DNA of 64,000 nucleotides, taken from positions 1,014,980 through 1,078,979 of the forward strand of contig NW_025408685.1 of assembly GCF_020360975.1 (NCBI RefSeq), read 5' to 3'. Each line of letters starts with the position of its first letter. Position 1 is the stretch's first letter. Made by a program: the position numbers and the translations under genes. Shown here one piece after another: positions 10,021 to 19,328 of the stretch. Source of the DNA: Hirsutella rhossiliensis. Its lineage: Eukaryota > Ascomycota > Sordariomycetes > Hypocreales > Ophiocordycipitaceae. The notes under the pieces were generated by a model. That model made no database searches, was not told the origin of the DNA, and worked only from the letters and a program-made list of their open reading frames with translations.

Positions 10021-12820
10021 CTCGGGGGGTTGACTAGCAGGGGTCCGCAAGGCCCCCCCCTCTCCTACGGAGAGGGGGTCACAAAACTTGTTTCTTTGAC
10101 GGTCGTGTTTCCCTCTATCGCAACTTCAATCTACCGCCACGCCGTCAATTGATGCTATCAAGTCTCAAAACTTTCGCAATATCGTTAACCATACTTCATT
10201 TCCATGATGCCAAATTTTCAGCCTGATCAGAGCTTGCGTGCGGCGAATGCGGCGCGAGAATATCTTGACGGCGACTCGCTAACGCGTACAACACGCGCAA
10301 ATCCGCGCCTCCGCGCGTCTTGACAATCAACGAGCTCGCAGTGATACACAAGACCAATGAAGGCCTCGTAAAGAAGTATATCAGGCTTCTTCGCGCCAAT
10401 CTGGCTCTTCCAAGCGGGGAAAGGAGGCGCCCTACTGCTCTTACCGATGCTGAAGAGAAGAGTCTACTCTCATACGCAAGACTCGTCGAAGGCGGCACTT
10501 TCGCACTCACGGAGGCATGCCTCATCAATAAGGCCAACTTTATCCGCCATCATCGCCGTCAGGGCTTAACTTCTCAGGTGTCGAGATCGTGGCTTACTCG
10601 CTTTAAACGGCGGCATCCAGAGCTTGCCATCAGGAGGGCTAGGATCCAGGAGATCACTCGCGCCGGCGCCGAGCTTGAGGTTGACGAGCTTGAGGCTTGG
10701 TTCCACGAATATCAGGCCGTTATCAAGGAGCTCAGAATAACGCCAGAAAATCTATGGAATTTCGACGAAACCCTCTTCAGCTTGGGTGGATGAAGGGCTC
10801 AAAGCTAGTGTCATTACGGATGAAGAGGAGCAGAAGGCCCGTCTTCTTCCAGCCTGGGAATAAGGAGTCGTTAACATCAGTGGATGCCATCAGTGCCGCC
10901 GGGAAAGCCATTCCTTCTTTCCTTATCCTTAGTGCAAAGTCCTCCTTGAAGAATACACGATGGCTACAATTAGCGACGACGTTGTCGTTACATATACAAC
11001 AACAGGATATAACAATAGCCAGCGGGCGTTCCAGTGGCTTCAGCACTTCAACCGCTACTCCTTTGCTAGGAGTAGCTCCTTTAAAACCATACTATCGAGA
11101 ACTGGTTCGGCTACCCGGCTACAATCACACGGGAAGGCTGGGATAAGAGCAATGGGGAACGGCGTACATTCTACACTCAGAAGACGAAGACGGTCTTCCG
11201 GCTGCTCGTTATGGATGGATTTGCTGCACACGAGGACCCTGAATTTATCTGGTATTGCGAGATGTTCGAGATCGTACCGTTCAAGCTACCATCGCATACA
11301 AGCCACCTCCTACAACCTCTTGACGTTGGCGTCTATCAACATCTCAAACGTGCACAACAAGGAGCCTTAAAGAAGTTCGTTATCGGTGGCGGCACACGCA
11401 TCTCGAGATTCGACTTTCTCTGCCAATGGAATGAGCTATTCAGCGCCGCGTTTAAGGCTTGTTATATCTTTGTGGGCTTTGAACAGTCCGGGCTATGGCC
11501 TCCTGATCCTGAAGTGGTGCTAGGTCCATTACGAGCTGCCTCTAAAGACCGACAGGAGCCTATTTTCCCACAGCTTTTAGCGAGGAATTTGGTGACACCA
11601 CGTAAGGTAAAGAGTGATCTTGAAGCCAGTCGGAAAAAACTCGGTATCCTAAGCAGCCCGACGAGAGAGATCGTTAATAACGCGTCAGCCTGTCTTGATC
11701 TTGCGATTTTAACACAATCGGCTCATACACAGTTTATACAGCATCAGCAAGACCGTATCCAGCGAGAGAGGCAGAACCAAGACCCTACGCCGAATCCGAG
11801 GCGTTGACGATGGCGCCTTTACGATACAGCAACTACGAGAAAGCGGCCGCCCGGCAGCAAGAAGACCAAGAGGCTAGTGCCAAGCGTGCTCTTAAGGATA
11901 GCGAGACTCAATTTCGACATCTCCGTGCTATGGATGCCGCACAAACAGCGTCACAGCCTCGTCTACGCGGTGGAGCCGCCGTGGCGGCGAAAGCAGTAGA
12001 AGAGGCCAAGTACAGGACATACATTCAACAACTCGTGACCCCGGAAGAAGCTGTCGCTCGCGAGGCTCTTCAAGAGCGCTGGACTACGGCTACGGAGGGC
12101 TACCGGTATTTCCTATGGGCAACACACCTAAAGGCGATCTCACAGCTCTTCCTGATATCGTGGCCTGGTCACAAGCTCAGGAGGAGGCGCGGGCACAAGC
12201 TGCTGCCAACGTGGCCGACGAAGACTCTGATATCGATCATGACTATATATCTATGCTGCTTTCTTCAGAGCCGGATCTCGCGCCTAATAGCGACGATGAT
12301 GAGGATGACATTCAGATCATAACAACACAGCGCCAACGCCCGCGTATTGCGAGACCACCACTATCGCAGCTTCCACTCGAGCAGCTTCCGCCACGGCAGC
12401 CGGTGCAATTGAACGAAGAAGACGAGGCGGCGATCCAGGCCGAGCTCAAGGAGGAACGCGTTATCGTGGGTGTATACAGCGACGAGGATAATGAAGAAGA
12501 GGATGAGCCGGAGGTTGTTATATATGGTAGACGAATTGCTGTACCAAAGACGCGCGTGCGTCAGGCCTAGAGCATTAGATTTGTAATTTACTAGTAACAC
12601 CAACGACTGAACCAATTCTCACGAGACTTGACACCTAAATTCTATAGTACCTAATAGACACTGTATCTTTGTTTCAATCCTAAGAAGCCCAATTGACGGC
12701 GTGGCGGTAGATTGAAGTTGCGATAGAGGGAAACACGACCGTCAAAGAAACAAGTTTTGTGACCCCCTCTCCGTAGGAGAGGGGGGGGCCTTGCGGACCC
12801 CTGCTAGTCAACCCCCCGAG
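10021..12820 (+). mobile_element. Fot/pogo-type DNA transposon with about 130-bp TIRs, TA duplication
   Basis: The 2800-bp element starts CTCGGGGGGTTGACTAGC and ends with its inverse. The inverted repeats extend about 130 bp on each side (10021-10150 and 12691-12820), with very few mismatches. TA flanks both ends (10019-10020, 12821-12822). Inside is a frameshifted DDE-1 transposase. Long TIRs and TA targeting fit the Tc1/mariner superfamily, pogo/Fot branch. Confidence 0.92.
10204..12567 (+). pseudogene. Fot/pogo transposase (HTH + DDE-1), frameshifted
   Basis: The likely start is ATG 10204 (MMPNFQPDQSL). The N-terminal half holds the psq-type HTH and a CENP-B-type helix-turn-helix (VSRSWLTRFKRRHPEL, about 10576-10625). 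The first catalytic Asp is in LWNFDETLF (about 10753), the second in LLVMDGFAAHED (about 11207, in place of the common DGHxSH), and the third in LQPLDVGVYQHLK (about 11315). The C-terminal tail is acidic (DEDNEEEDEPE). The frame changes near 10310, 10790, 11000-11200, 11800 and 12100, so no full protein can be made. All three Asp are still visible, which suggests fairly recent decay. Confidence 0.85.
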
Positions 12821-12906
12821 TACTTATATACCGGTAGCTCCTGCCGCCCGTCGCGATCCCCACTTCGGTTTCAGATGACGCAACCCAGGTCCGTAGGCGC
12901 GTGATA

Positions 12907-13195
12907 GTACCTATGTTGTAAGTTTCCTAATTTTCTGAGTGGCACGTATATAAGAAGTTGTGCGGTGTCACACACAGACCAAGTGCCCTAACTGTCAATT
13001 GCGCACCACTCGTTGGAGCGCGCGTTCTACTTTTGGCGCAATACGCGGTGTAAAGTCCCATAACGCCCACTCTTTTACCTGCGTCTGAACTCTTTGTTTC
13101 GCAACCCCAAGGAGAACATGCTGTTGTGCCAGACAGGCAATTTACTCCAGACGAAATCGTCCCTCTTTGGGACTAAAAGGCTGGTCCCTTCAGTT
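12907..13195. other. Flanking host DNA, nothing recognised
   Basis: Contains a TATATAAGAAG promoter-like motif near 12946 but no gene with recognisable domains on the plus strand downstream. Confidence 0.35.
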
Positions 13196-13627
13196 TCATC
13201 TCCTGTTGTATCGACACAATCGTCCCTTGGCCCAGGCAAGACGCCAACAAGGTCTGTCGCGGCATTTTGCTGCTCCTTGGGCGGGCAGAACCCAGTTCAG
13301 GCTGAGATCTAACCGAGAGAAGTTCAATCTCAAGCTGTTGATGAGGCCCCGCTGAGCATTAATAACCTGTTGCTGCAACCGACGACAATCGGCAGCCTGT
13401 TGTTCCTCCTGCTTGAGCTCAAAAACAAGATTCTGCATGTGTCGGATTTGGTATTGTGAATGGTTTACTGCACTTTGCAGTTGCTGGACAAGGTGTTTGC
13501 TCTCGCGTTTCTGTGCATCCAAACGCGCCCGCAGCTCAATGTTCTGTGTGCCGTATTGGTTGAGTATAGCCACGCAGAATTGAATGATTTGGATATCTTG
13601 TCCGAAAGAGAAAGATAAATCTGCCAT
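13196..13627 (-). CDS. Hypothetical coiled-coil protein, about 143 aa
   Basis: ATG 13627 (MADLSFSFGQD) is preferred over 13660 because the first ten residues of the longer form look like leader sequence; both are possible. Residues 20-110 form a long heptad-like helix rich in Gln, Glu and Leu (IELRARLDAQKRESKHLVQQL, then ELKQEEQQAADCRRLQQQV), so a coiled coil is very likely. The last 40 residues are basic and Trp/Arg rich. No family is recognised. It lies alone between two transposon insertions. Confidence 0.42.
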   Translation of the reverse strand: MADLSFSFGQDIQIIQFCVAILNQYGTQNIELRARLDAQKRESKHLVQQLQSAVNHSQYQIRHMQNLVFELKQEEQQAADCRRLQQQVINAQRGLINSLRLNFSRLDLSLNWVLPAQGAAKCRDRPCWRLAWAKGRLCRYNRR

Positions 13628-13982
13628 TACTAAAGAGACCTCGCCTGTCCTCCGATGCACGTAGACTGAGAGGAATTTCTTTCTTGCATCTTATAGTTGT
13701 TGGTCCGGCTTTATTTTACGGCAATCGACGCGCGGTGGTTGGCTCCAAATGCGGAAGGCTCTTGGCTATTGCCTAGCAGCAGTAACAATCGGCTCTACCC
13801 TAGTGCCCTTGTTCAGAAGATATGATAAGAATTACGCAGCACGCACCTTGCTCTTCAATTCGGGTCACATTACTCGGTACTGCACATTGCGCAACCTTCC
13901 ATGAATGGCCTGTCCCATTTCCGAAATTTCTGGTCAGGTTTGATATTCCAAGTTACTGTACGTAACTTATAATATTATGAAA

Positions 13983-14065
13983 TCGAAAGTGGAGGATCTG
14001 CAAATAGCTTAGTGCCTCGGCCCTCTAGGGTTGATCCCTCCAGGCGGAATAAATTGCATTGCATT
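13983..14065 (+). repeat. Truncated LINE 3' tail, second copy
   Basis: Matches 4398-4484 in the opposite orientation, from TCGAAAGTGGAGGA to AATAAATTGCATTGCATT. It probably comes from the same LINE family, 5'-truncated. Confidence 0.55.
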
Positions 14066-14115
14066 ACCCGTTGGCGGGGCCCTTCGGGAGCCAACAAAGG
14101 GGCTTGAACGGGTAA
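14064..14115. repeat. Short palindrome next to the LINE tail
   Basis: TTACCCGTT (14064-14072) and AACGGGTAA (14107-14115) are exact inverse copies. Inside them GTTGGC and GCCAAC pair as a second stem around a GGGCCCTTCGGGA loop. It could be a tiny foldback insertion or the LINE's own 3' stem. Confidence 0.5.
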
Positions 14116-14233
14116 TAAAAAAAAGCGGCTAACCTTTGGAAGGGTAGAGTAGCGACCCCTGCTGCTTGTCTTGGCTCATTTTCCCCCACTTATTCATGCC
14201 CAGAATCGTTTAGGAACGCGAACAAGCCTCCTA

Positions 14234-16179
14234 CTCGTCCCACAGACCCACGTAAAGTGGGTCCTCACCACCTGTCTGTGTCAACCACCTGGCTGTGTCA
14301 CTTTACGGCTTCAACGCCAACTTCATTTAATAATAAAACGGCAAAAAAAGTTAAAAATTGATGCATACGATAATTGAATACTGGCCGCAATAGTCTACCT
14401 ATTTTTGACTTTTGTAGCTTATAAAGCTGATCGTTGGGCTTCTTTTTCGGCTTTCTTAGCCGCCCGGGCTGCCGTCGCTCCTCGAGCTCAATCGCCCTTT
14501 TCTCCTCTTTGCTTCGCCAGTACCAACTTTTCTGCTTTTGCAATGCGAATATCTTCCTTTGACTTCGCAATAGCCCTCCCTTCGTCTACAGTCAGTACTC
14601 CACCGCTTTGAAGGTGGCGGTTCTTGTATTTCTTCCGGCCTTGGCGTTGCTGCTCGGCAAGCTTGGTATTGTACAGATCGACCATCGTTTGCTTTAACTC
14701 GTGGCCTTGGGAGATTGCACCTTTAACGTAGCGTTGAAGGTTATGTACGAAGACCTCCTTCTCAATATCATCAATTGGGTCAAACTCAAGGAGACGTTGG
14801 CCAACTGATTCAAACTTCCGTACGGTATGGGGGTACCAAAGGGGATGAATACGGCTCTGCAGGTAGCTCTGTCGGCGGCGTCTGGTCCCGTACCCTCTCT
14901 TTGAGTCTCTCGAGGATTGGCTTTGGATTGAATGGGTGGATTCCTGTTTTTGAATGCCGAGAGGATTGTAGACTCCTTGAAGGCTTTGACGCGGATTGAT
15001 TGGATCATAGCGAGGAACTCCAGCTTGGTGATTTTACTCGCACCACTGCGAATAGCAAAATCGACTGCCCGACTGTGGTAATGTTTATACGGCTGAAATA
15101 CCACGACGTCAAGCGGTTGAAGGAGATGCGTAAGATGCGGAGGCAATGCAAAGAGCACAATATTATGGGCTTCAGCGTACTCGATAAGGTCAAGGGTATG
15201 GTGGGAGCCGTGGCCATCAAGGAGCAATAGCCTCCAAGCACCTTTGCTCTTTGCATGCTTATCGAAATGTTGAATCCACGCTAGATTGAGCTGATCGTTC
15301 GTAAATCCCGTTTCCGTAACACCAATAAGGGTATCGCCATCTAGCTCCTTGATGCCGTACCACTGTTCGAGGTGGACCTTGCCGGATAGGATCAAAAACG
15401 CAGGGATGTATCGACCATCGGCAGAAATCGCTTCAACGGCTGTTGCCGACTCCCTGTTTTCCTCAATACCAAAGTATTGCGATCGCCTTGATTTCGTGAC
15501 GACAACTTGGTCCCTGCCAATACCAATACGGAAGCCCGTCTCGTCCATATTCCAGATATCAGCCGGGTTAATCCCGTACGAGGCAATCGTCTCGTGGAGC
15601 TTCTTGAAGTACTCGGTAACGTGCGGGACTGATTCGGCAAGCTTGCGTTGGTTATCGAGTACCTTTGCTTCATAATATGATATCCCTTGCGTTTAATAAA
15701 ACGGGATATCCAGTTTTGCCAACAAAGCATTGGGAGTCGAAGGGTTCGTTGCGGGTACCATCAGGGCCGACCGTGGAGCTTAGAACCCGATTTGCTGCAT
15801 CGCGTAATAAGTCCTTCCGCACCGCAAGTCCTATACGCTCAAGACGATCGATATACAGATCGATTGAGTCCTCTTGAGCTGGCGATAGCCTCGTATGCGT
15901 TGCTTTATGGCCGCTGCGAAGTTGGATGCCGTGAAATCGCAAGCGGAGTCGTTCGCGTGGAACCCCAAATTCCTTAGCCGCAGCGCGAAGGGACATATTG
16001 GGATTTGCCTCAATGGCTTTAATAGCCTCGGCTACGCGCCTTTCAAGCGTAAGCTCTTTATTCTTCATAATGTGCCGTTGTTGAGGTCAAGATAGAGGCT
16101 TGAAGCGGTGAAGTGACACAGCCAGGTGGTTGACACAGACAGGTGGTGAGGACCCACTTTACGTGGGTCTGTGGGACAG
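14234..16179 (-). mobile_element. Second Fot/pogo-type transposon, TA duplication
   Basis: The 1946-bp element is flanked by TA at 14232-14233 and 16180-16181. The inverted repeats (about 65-75 bp) start CTCGTCCCACAGACCC on the left and CTGTCCCACAGACCC on the right and contain the direct repeats CACCTGTCTGTGTCAACC and CACCTGGCTGTGTCA. TIR sequence, size and protein differ from the element at 10021, so this is a different family. The transposase is on the minus strand. Confidence 0.92.
14298..16068 (-). pseudogene. Fot/pogo transposase (HTH_psq + DDE-1), frameshifted
   Basis: The start is ATG 16068 (MKNKELTLERRV). A psq helix-turn-helix (ANPNMSLRAAAKEFGVPRER) and the start of the CENP-B-type domain end near 15670, where the frame breaks. 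The DDE-1 core lies at 14770-15548: first Asp in WNMDETGF, second in LLLDGHGSH, third in LLQPLDVVVF. All three are intact and the DGHGSH and HLLQPLD motifs are canonical. A second shift near 14770 precedes the tail, which carries LQSGGVLTVDEGRA, common at the C-terminus of fungal Fot transposases. Two indels would restore the frame, so decay is mild. Confidence 0.87.
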
Positions 16180-16181
16180 TA

Positions 16182-16992
16182 GACTGAATGAGTCCTAGCA
16201 TTACGCAGATTAAGACCCTTGCTCTCGAAGGCCCTCCTATAGCGAACGAACGATTCGTAGAATTCGACCGAAATTGAGACGGTTTGGAACGACCACTGGG
16301 CGGGGGCATATAGCCAAAAATGGCGTTCTCAAGTCAGGTCGAAGTACCAATTTTCGCATTGTATCAGCCACTTTTACCCTGTGGAAAACTCACTCGATTG
16401 AGCACCAACCAGCGCCACTTCCAAGTATCTACAAGAGCTCGTATCATCGACGAAAACCATCGCAGATTACAGTACAGTAATGTAGAATCGGGTAAATAGC
16501 AGACCGGACAGTGCCAGTTGGAGTCCAACTACAGACAGCTCCACTAACGACATATGGCTCCGCATTGACTTGGCAACCCCCGTCATGGCCTCCGGTCAGT
16601 TGAGGCATTTTTTTTGCCGCGATACGGTCTAGGGGCCGAAATGTCCGGGTTCTGCGAGTTGTGGTAGAAAATGTACGAACCAACATTACGTAAAAGCCGA
16701 ATGCGCTCTTAGCTGTATGCACCCTAATATGAATCTAATGACATACCGGTACATTGCGGCATCATTCCCACTCAACCACAATGGCTTATAAGGCATCCAA
16801 GAATGACCGCAAGGTACTTCGAGCAATTTCACTAGCGTTTTGTATACTGAAGAGCTTTCGGGGTCGCCGAGTTAGAGATATTTTTTGCTCCTTTAACAGA
16901 TATAAATAATGCAATATGAACCATTTTTGCGCTCATGTTCTCAAAACTCAATGCCCGTTCAGGCGGAATCCCTGCCGGCATGATCCTTTGAA
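16182..16992. other. Gap with no recognised gene
   Basis: ORFs on both strands (for example 16444-16722 minus) lack compositional or motif support. A TTTTTTTT run lies near 16610. Confidence 0.45.
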
Positions 16993-17870
16993 ATGCTGAG
17001 ACGCAAGAAGGCATTCCGACAAAATGACTTAGAGGTCACTACGCGAGCTCAGCTAGTCGCCTACTTGAATCGCAGCCCAGAAGCGGACTATATGCCGCTT
17101 TCTCAACAGACGGCAGATAGTAAACGCTGGGTCGGCGAGCATCGCCAGCATCGAAGTCGCCAGCTAGCTGTAGTTCAGAAGGTCGAAAATACGTCTCTAA
17201 CAGACTTCAGAGCCCTTGCTCAAATTGCTGATGCAGGGATTGCTCGCCTTATTGCACTTTATCACCGAGACCAGGCGTTTCATGTCGTCTACGAACACGT
17301 CGACTTATATCTTTACGACTTGTGCCCACTATCGGAAGGAGAAATTGCAGAGATCATGTCTCAGGTACGGTCCACTTACAAGCTCTCTCACAAGCAACGA
17401 CTACCCATCACATAGGTCCTAGCGGGGGTACGTAAACTCAGACAGCTATCGCTTGGCTTTTGCATAGACTGCGTGCGAGTCACTGCCCAAGGTTCCGTGA
17501 AACTCGGTCAGTCCTCAACATCGGCCATCAGCCTCGTGGCATACCGGCAACTAATCTATTCAGTACTTGACTGGAGCCACGAGTCTGTTGTTGGGCCCTT
17601 AATCCGACAAGTATTGCAGGAAACTTCCACATTATTCCTGTATGAGACAATGGAGAGACTGGGTAACAACAGCTCCTTCTGGTCGCCTGATGCTTCAATG
17701 TTTTTAGAGCGGCTTCGCGGCGGAAACATCCCGCTTACCACGGTACGTTCAGACCTGGTTCAAAGCCGAGGTTATCTGTCTGATGAAAGGGAAGGACCCT
17801 TTTCTTGACAAAGCCCAAAGCTTACGGGCAGCGGCACAATTTGCTATTCGGAAGAAACTGGCAGGGGGTG
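16993..17870 (+). pseudogene. Truncated protein-kinase-like gene with intron, relic
   Basis: Exon 1 (16993-17364) ends in a kinase N-lobe-like segment: TDFRALAQIADAGIARLIAL, then FHVVYEHVDLYLYDL, where canonical kinases read ...NIV.L...LV.EYMD. An intron 17365-17415 (GTACGG...CATAG) leads to exon 2, which has a VTAQGSVKLG segment resembling the beta-7/beta-8 region (ILV...G.VKI.DFG) without the DFG, and a YSVLDWSHES part. No HRD, DFG or VAIK lysine is visible, so it would be catalytically dead even if expressed. The frame breaks near 17750; LMKGKDPFLDKAQSL follows in another frame. It is similar in layout to the kinase-like gene at 35029-36260. Confidence 0.5.
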
Positions 17871-18125
17871 TATTTAAAGTCACCAGAGAGGGGGACCGGC
17901 TTTTCAACTCAACCTGAACTTACGACGGCAGGTTATATACCGGTACAAAGCCAACCGCTTGGCAAGGCAGGACACTTGACTTGGTCCTATCTCACGGAAG
18001 ATAAGCAAAGCAGGCATAAAGATCAAGGACTGGAAGACTCTTGTCACACAGAGTATATAAACGCCCTTCGGGCTGAATCAGCCTCCAACAGTCTGATTCC
18101 CCTATTCGCATAGTTAGCCTGTTGA
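17871..18125. other. Short gap before LTR D copy 2, nothing recognised
   Basis: No gene or repeat with support. The right edge is the GTTGA target duplication at 18121-18125. Confidence 0.4.
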
Positions 18126-18305
18126 TGTAAGGCGCACACAACTAAACAGAGAGTGAAGAACGGGGGTCAATCATTCAATTCATTGATCTCTGAAGATCCC
18201 ATAAAATCCCGAGAATAGGCACCCATCTTATATGATAGCATCCTCCGTTTCCTGACGGCCTACTCCGAGACATCTCGGAGGTATTCCTTCTCCTAGCGCG
18301 TGACA
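18126..18305 (+). mobile_element. Solo LTR, family D copy 2 (180 bp), TSD GTTGA
   Basis: It starts TGTAAGGCGCACACAACTAA and ends TAGCGCGTGACA. GTTGA is present at 18121-18125 and 18306-18310. It shares the AAACAGAGAGTGAAGAACGGGGG block with the copies at 9914 and 33071; the centre is more diverged. No internal region of this retrotransposon is in the window. Confidence 0.9.
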
Positions 18306-18826
18306 GTTGAAGTGGGTCATCAGAACCCCTGAACCCCTGAAAGGCTCTCTGAGGAGCCTCTGACAGTGGCTTGGAAGTGATATATTAAGGTGGCATTTCT
18401 CTGTTTTTACTTAAAGATTTCTTCAACCTTTTAATGAACACTCAATCCGCTACACAGCATTCAACATAGCCTATATTTTAGGTCGTGGCAGTTTGTAATG
18501 CCATATTAGTGATGGATTCGAATCTTCTGGATGACATCGTCATCTAGGCTGCATGGGTGGCGACATCGCCACTCAACCCAACGTCACAAGTATAAGAAGC
18601 CAACTTCTCAGCATCACTTAGATAGAGAATCAAGAGTTCTTCAGTCCCCGATCTTCATGCTTGCTCAGCTCATCCTCCGTGCGATAACTCTTAATTCTGA
18701 TTTCTACGGTGGGAAGAAGGCGAGGTCTTTATGGACTGCCTGAATGAGTGGATAGAAAGTAATGGTAGCATCTTGTAAGAGGCTGGCTCGGGGTTTATTC
18801 AACAGGTAGGTGCATAGGTGTTATCT
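18306..18826. other. Gap with no recognised gene
   Basis: Contains the repeated segment AGAATCAAGAGTTCTTCAGT (18628) similar to 9472. Short ORFs show no domain. Ends at the TATCT duplication of LTR B copy 2. Confidence 0.4.
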
Positions 18827-18878
18827 TGTCGCGAAGCACGTCTGAGATCTTGAGCTCGAGGTGACCATAAGGGGTATA

Positions 18879-19072
18879 TGTGACGGTCACGGACTGAGCC
18901 AGAAGGCTGTGGACTCTATTACGAAGATTCTGCTCTGAAGAAGAGAAAGGAGAACCGAACAATACAACTGGGTGTCCTCTCCCTAAATATGCCTTCCGTA
19001 CGCGTGGGCCGTTGGCCCAACAACATGTGGGTCATGTATGCAAGGGGGGTGTGACGGTGCTAGGCCGTCACA
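18879..19072 (-). repeat. 3' LTR of the gypsy element, 194 bp
   Basis: On the plus strand it reads TGTGACGGTCACGG...AGGCCGTCACA. It differs from the 24802 LTR at one position I can find (GTACGCGTGGG versus GTACGTGTGGG near 19001), a C/T difference. Near the 5' end of the sense strand lies a second palindromic copy of the terminus (TGTGACGG...CCGTCACA within 23 bp). Confidence 0.93.
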
Positions 19073-19328
19073 CTACCCCCCCTAAAGCCGTCGAACACAA
19101 ACGGTGGAGATGGCTCCTCACGAGTGTCGTCGCAGTCGCCGTCGCTCATGCCCACGGCCGACAGCCTTGTTGTCATCGTCGTGACTCTCTGCCCACCTGT
19201 CTTCCGCTGCTGCTAGCAGCCATTCTGCCAATCGTACAGGCGGTCCCGGTGCCTCGGGATATTCGTCGTGGAACCGCCTTAGAGCTGCCGCACCATTCTT
19301 GAACCCTTCAGCGTCGTAGTATAGCTCG

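Larger units (their letters stand above)
9914..12906. mobile_element. Solo LTR, family D copy 1, split by a Fot/pogo element
   Basis: The outer parts (9914-10020 and 12821-12906) form a TGTAAGGC...GCGCGTGATA LTR related to 18126-18305 and 33071-33253. They share the core AAACAGAGAGTGAAGAACGGGGG and the TCGCGATCCCCACTTCGG block. Flanks are CTACC on the left and GTACC on the right, one mismatch from a 5-bp duplication. The Fot element sits at a TA inside it, so the LTR is older. Confidence 0.82.

Noticed and set aside
16444..16722. 92-codon minus-strand ORF
   Set aside because: No domain, biased composition absent, and no neighbour or repeat support.
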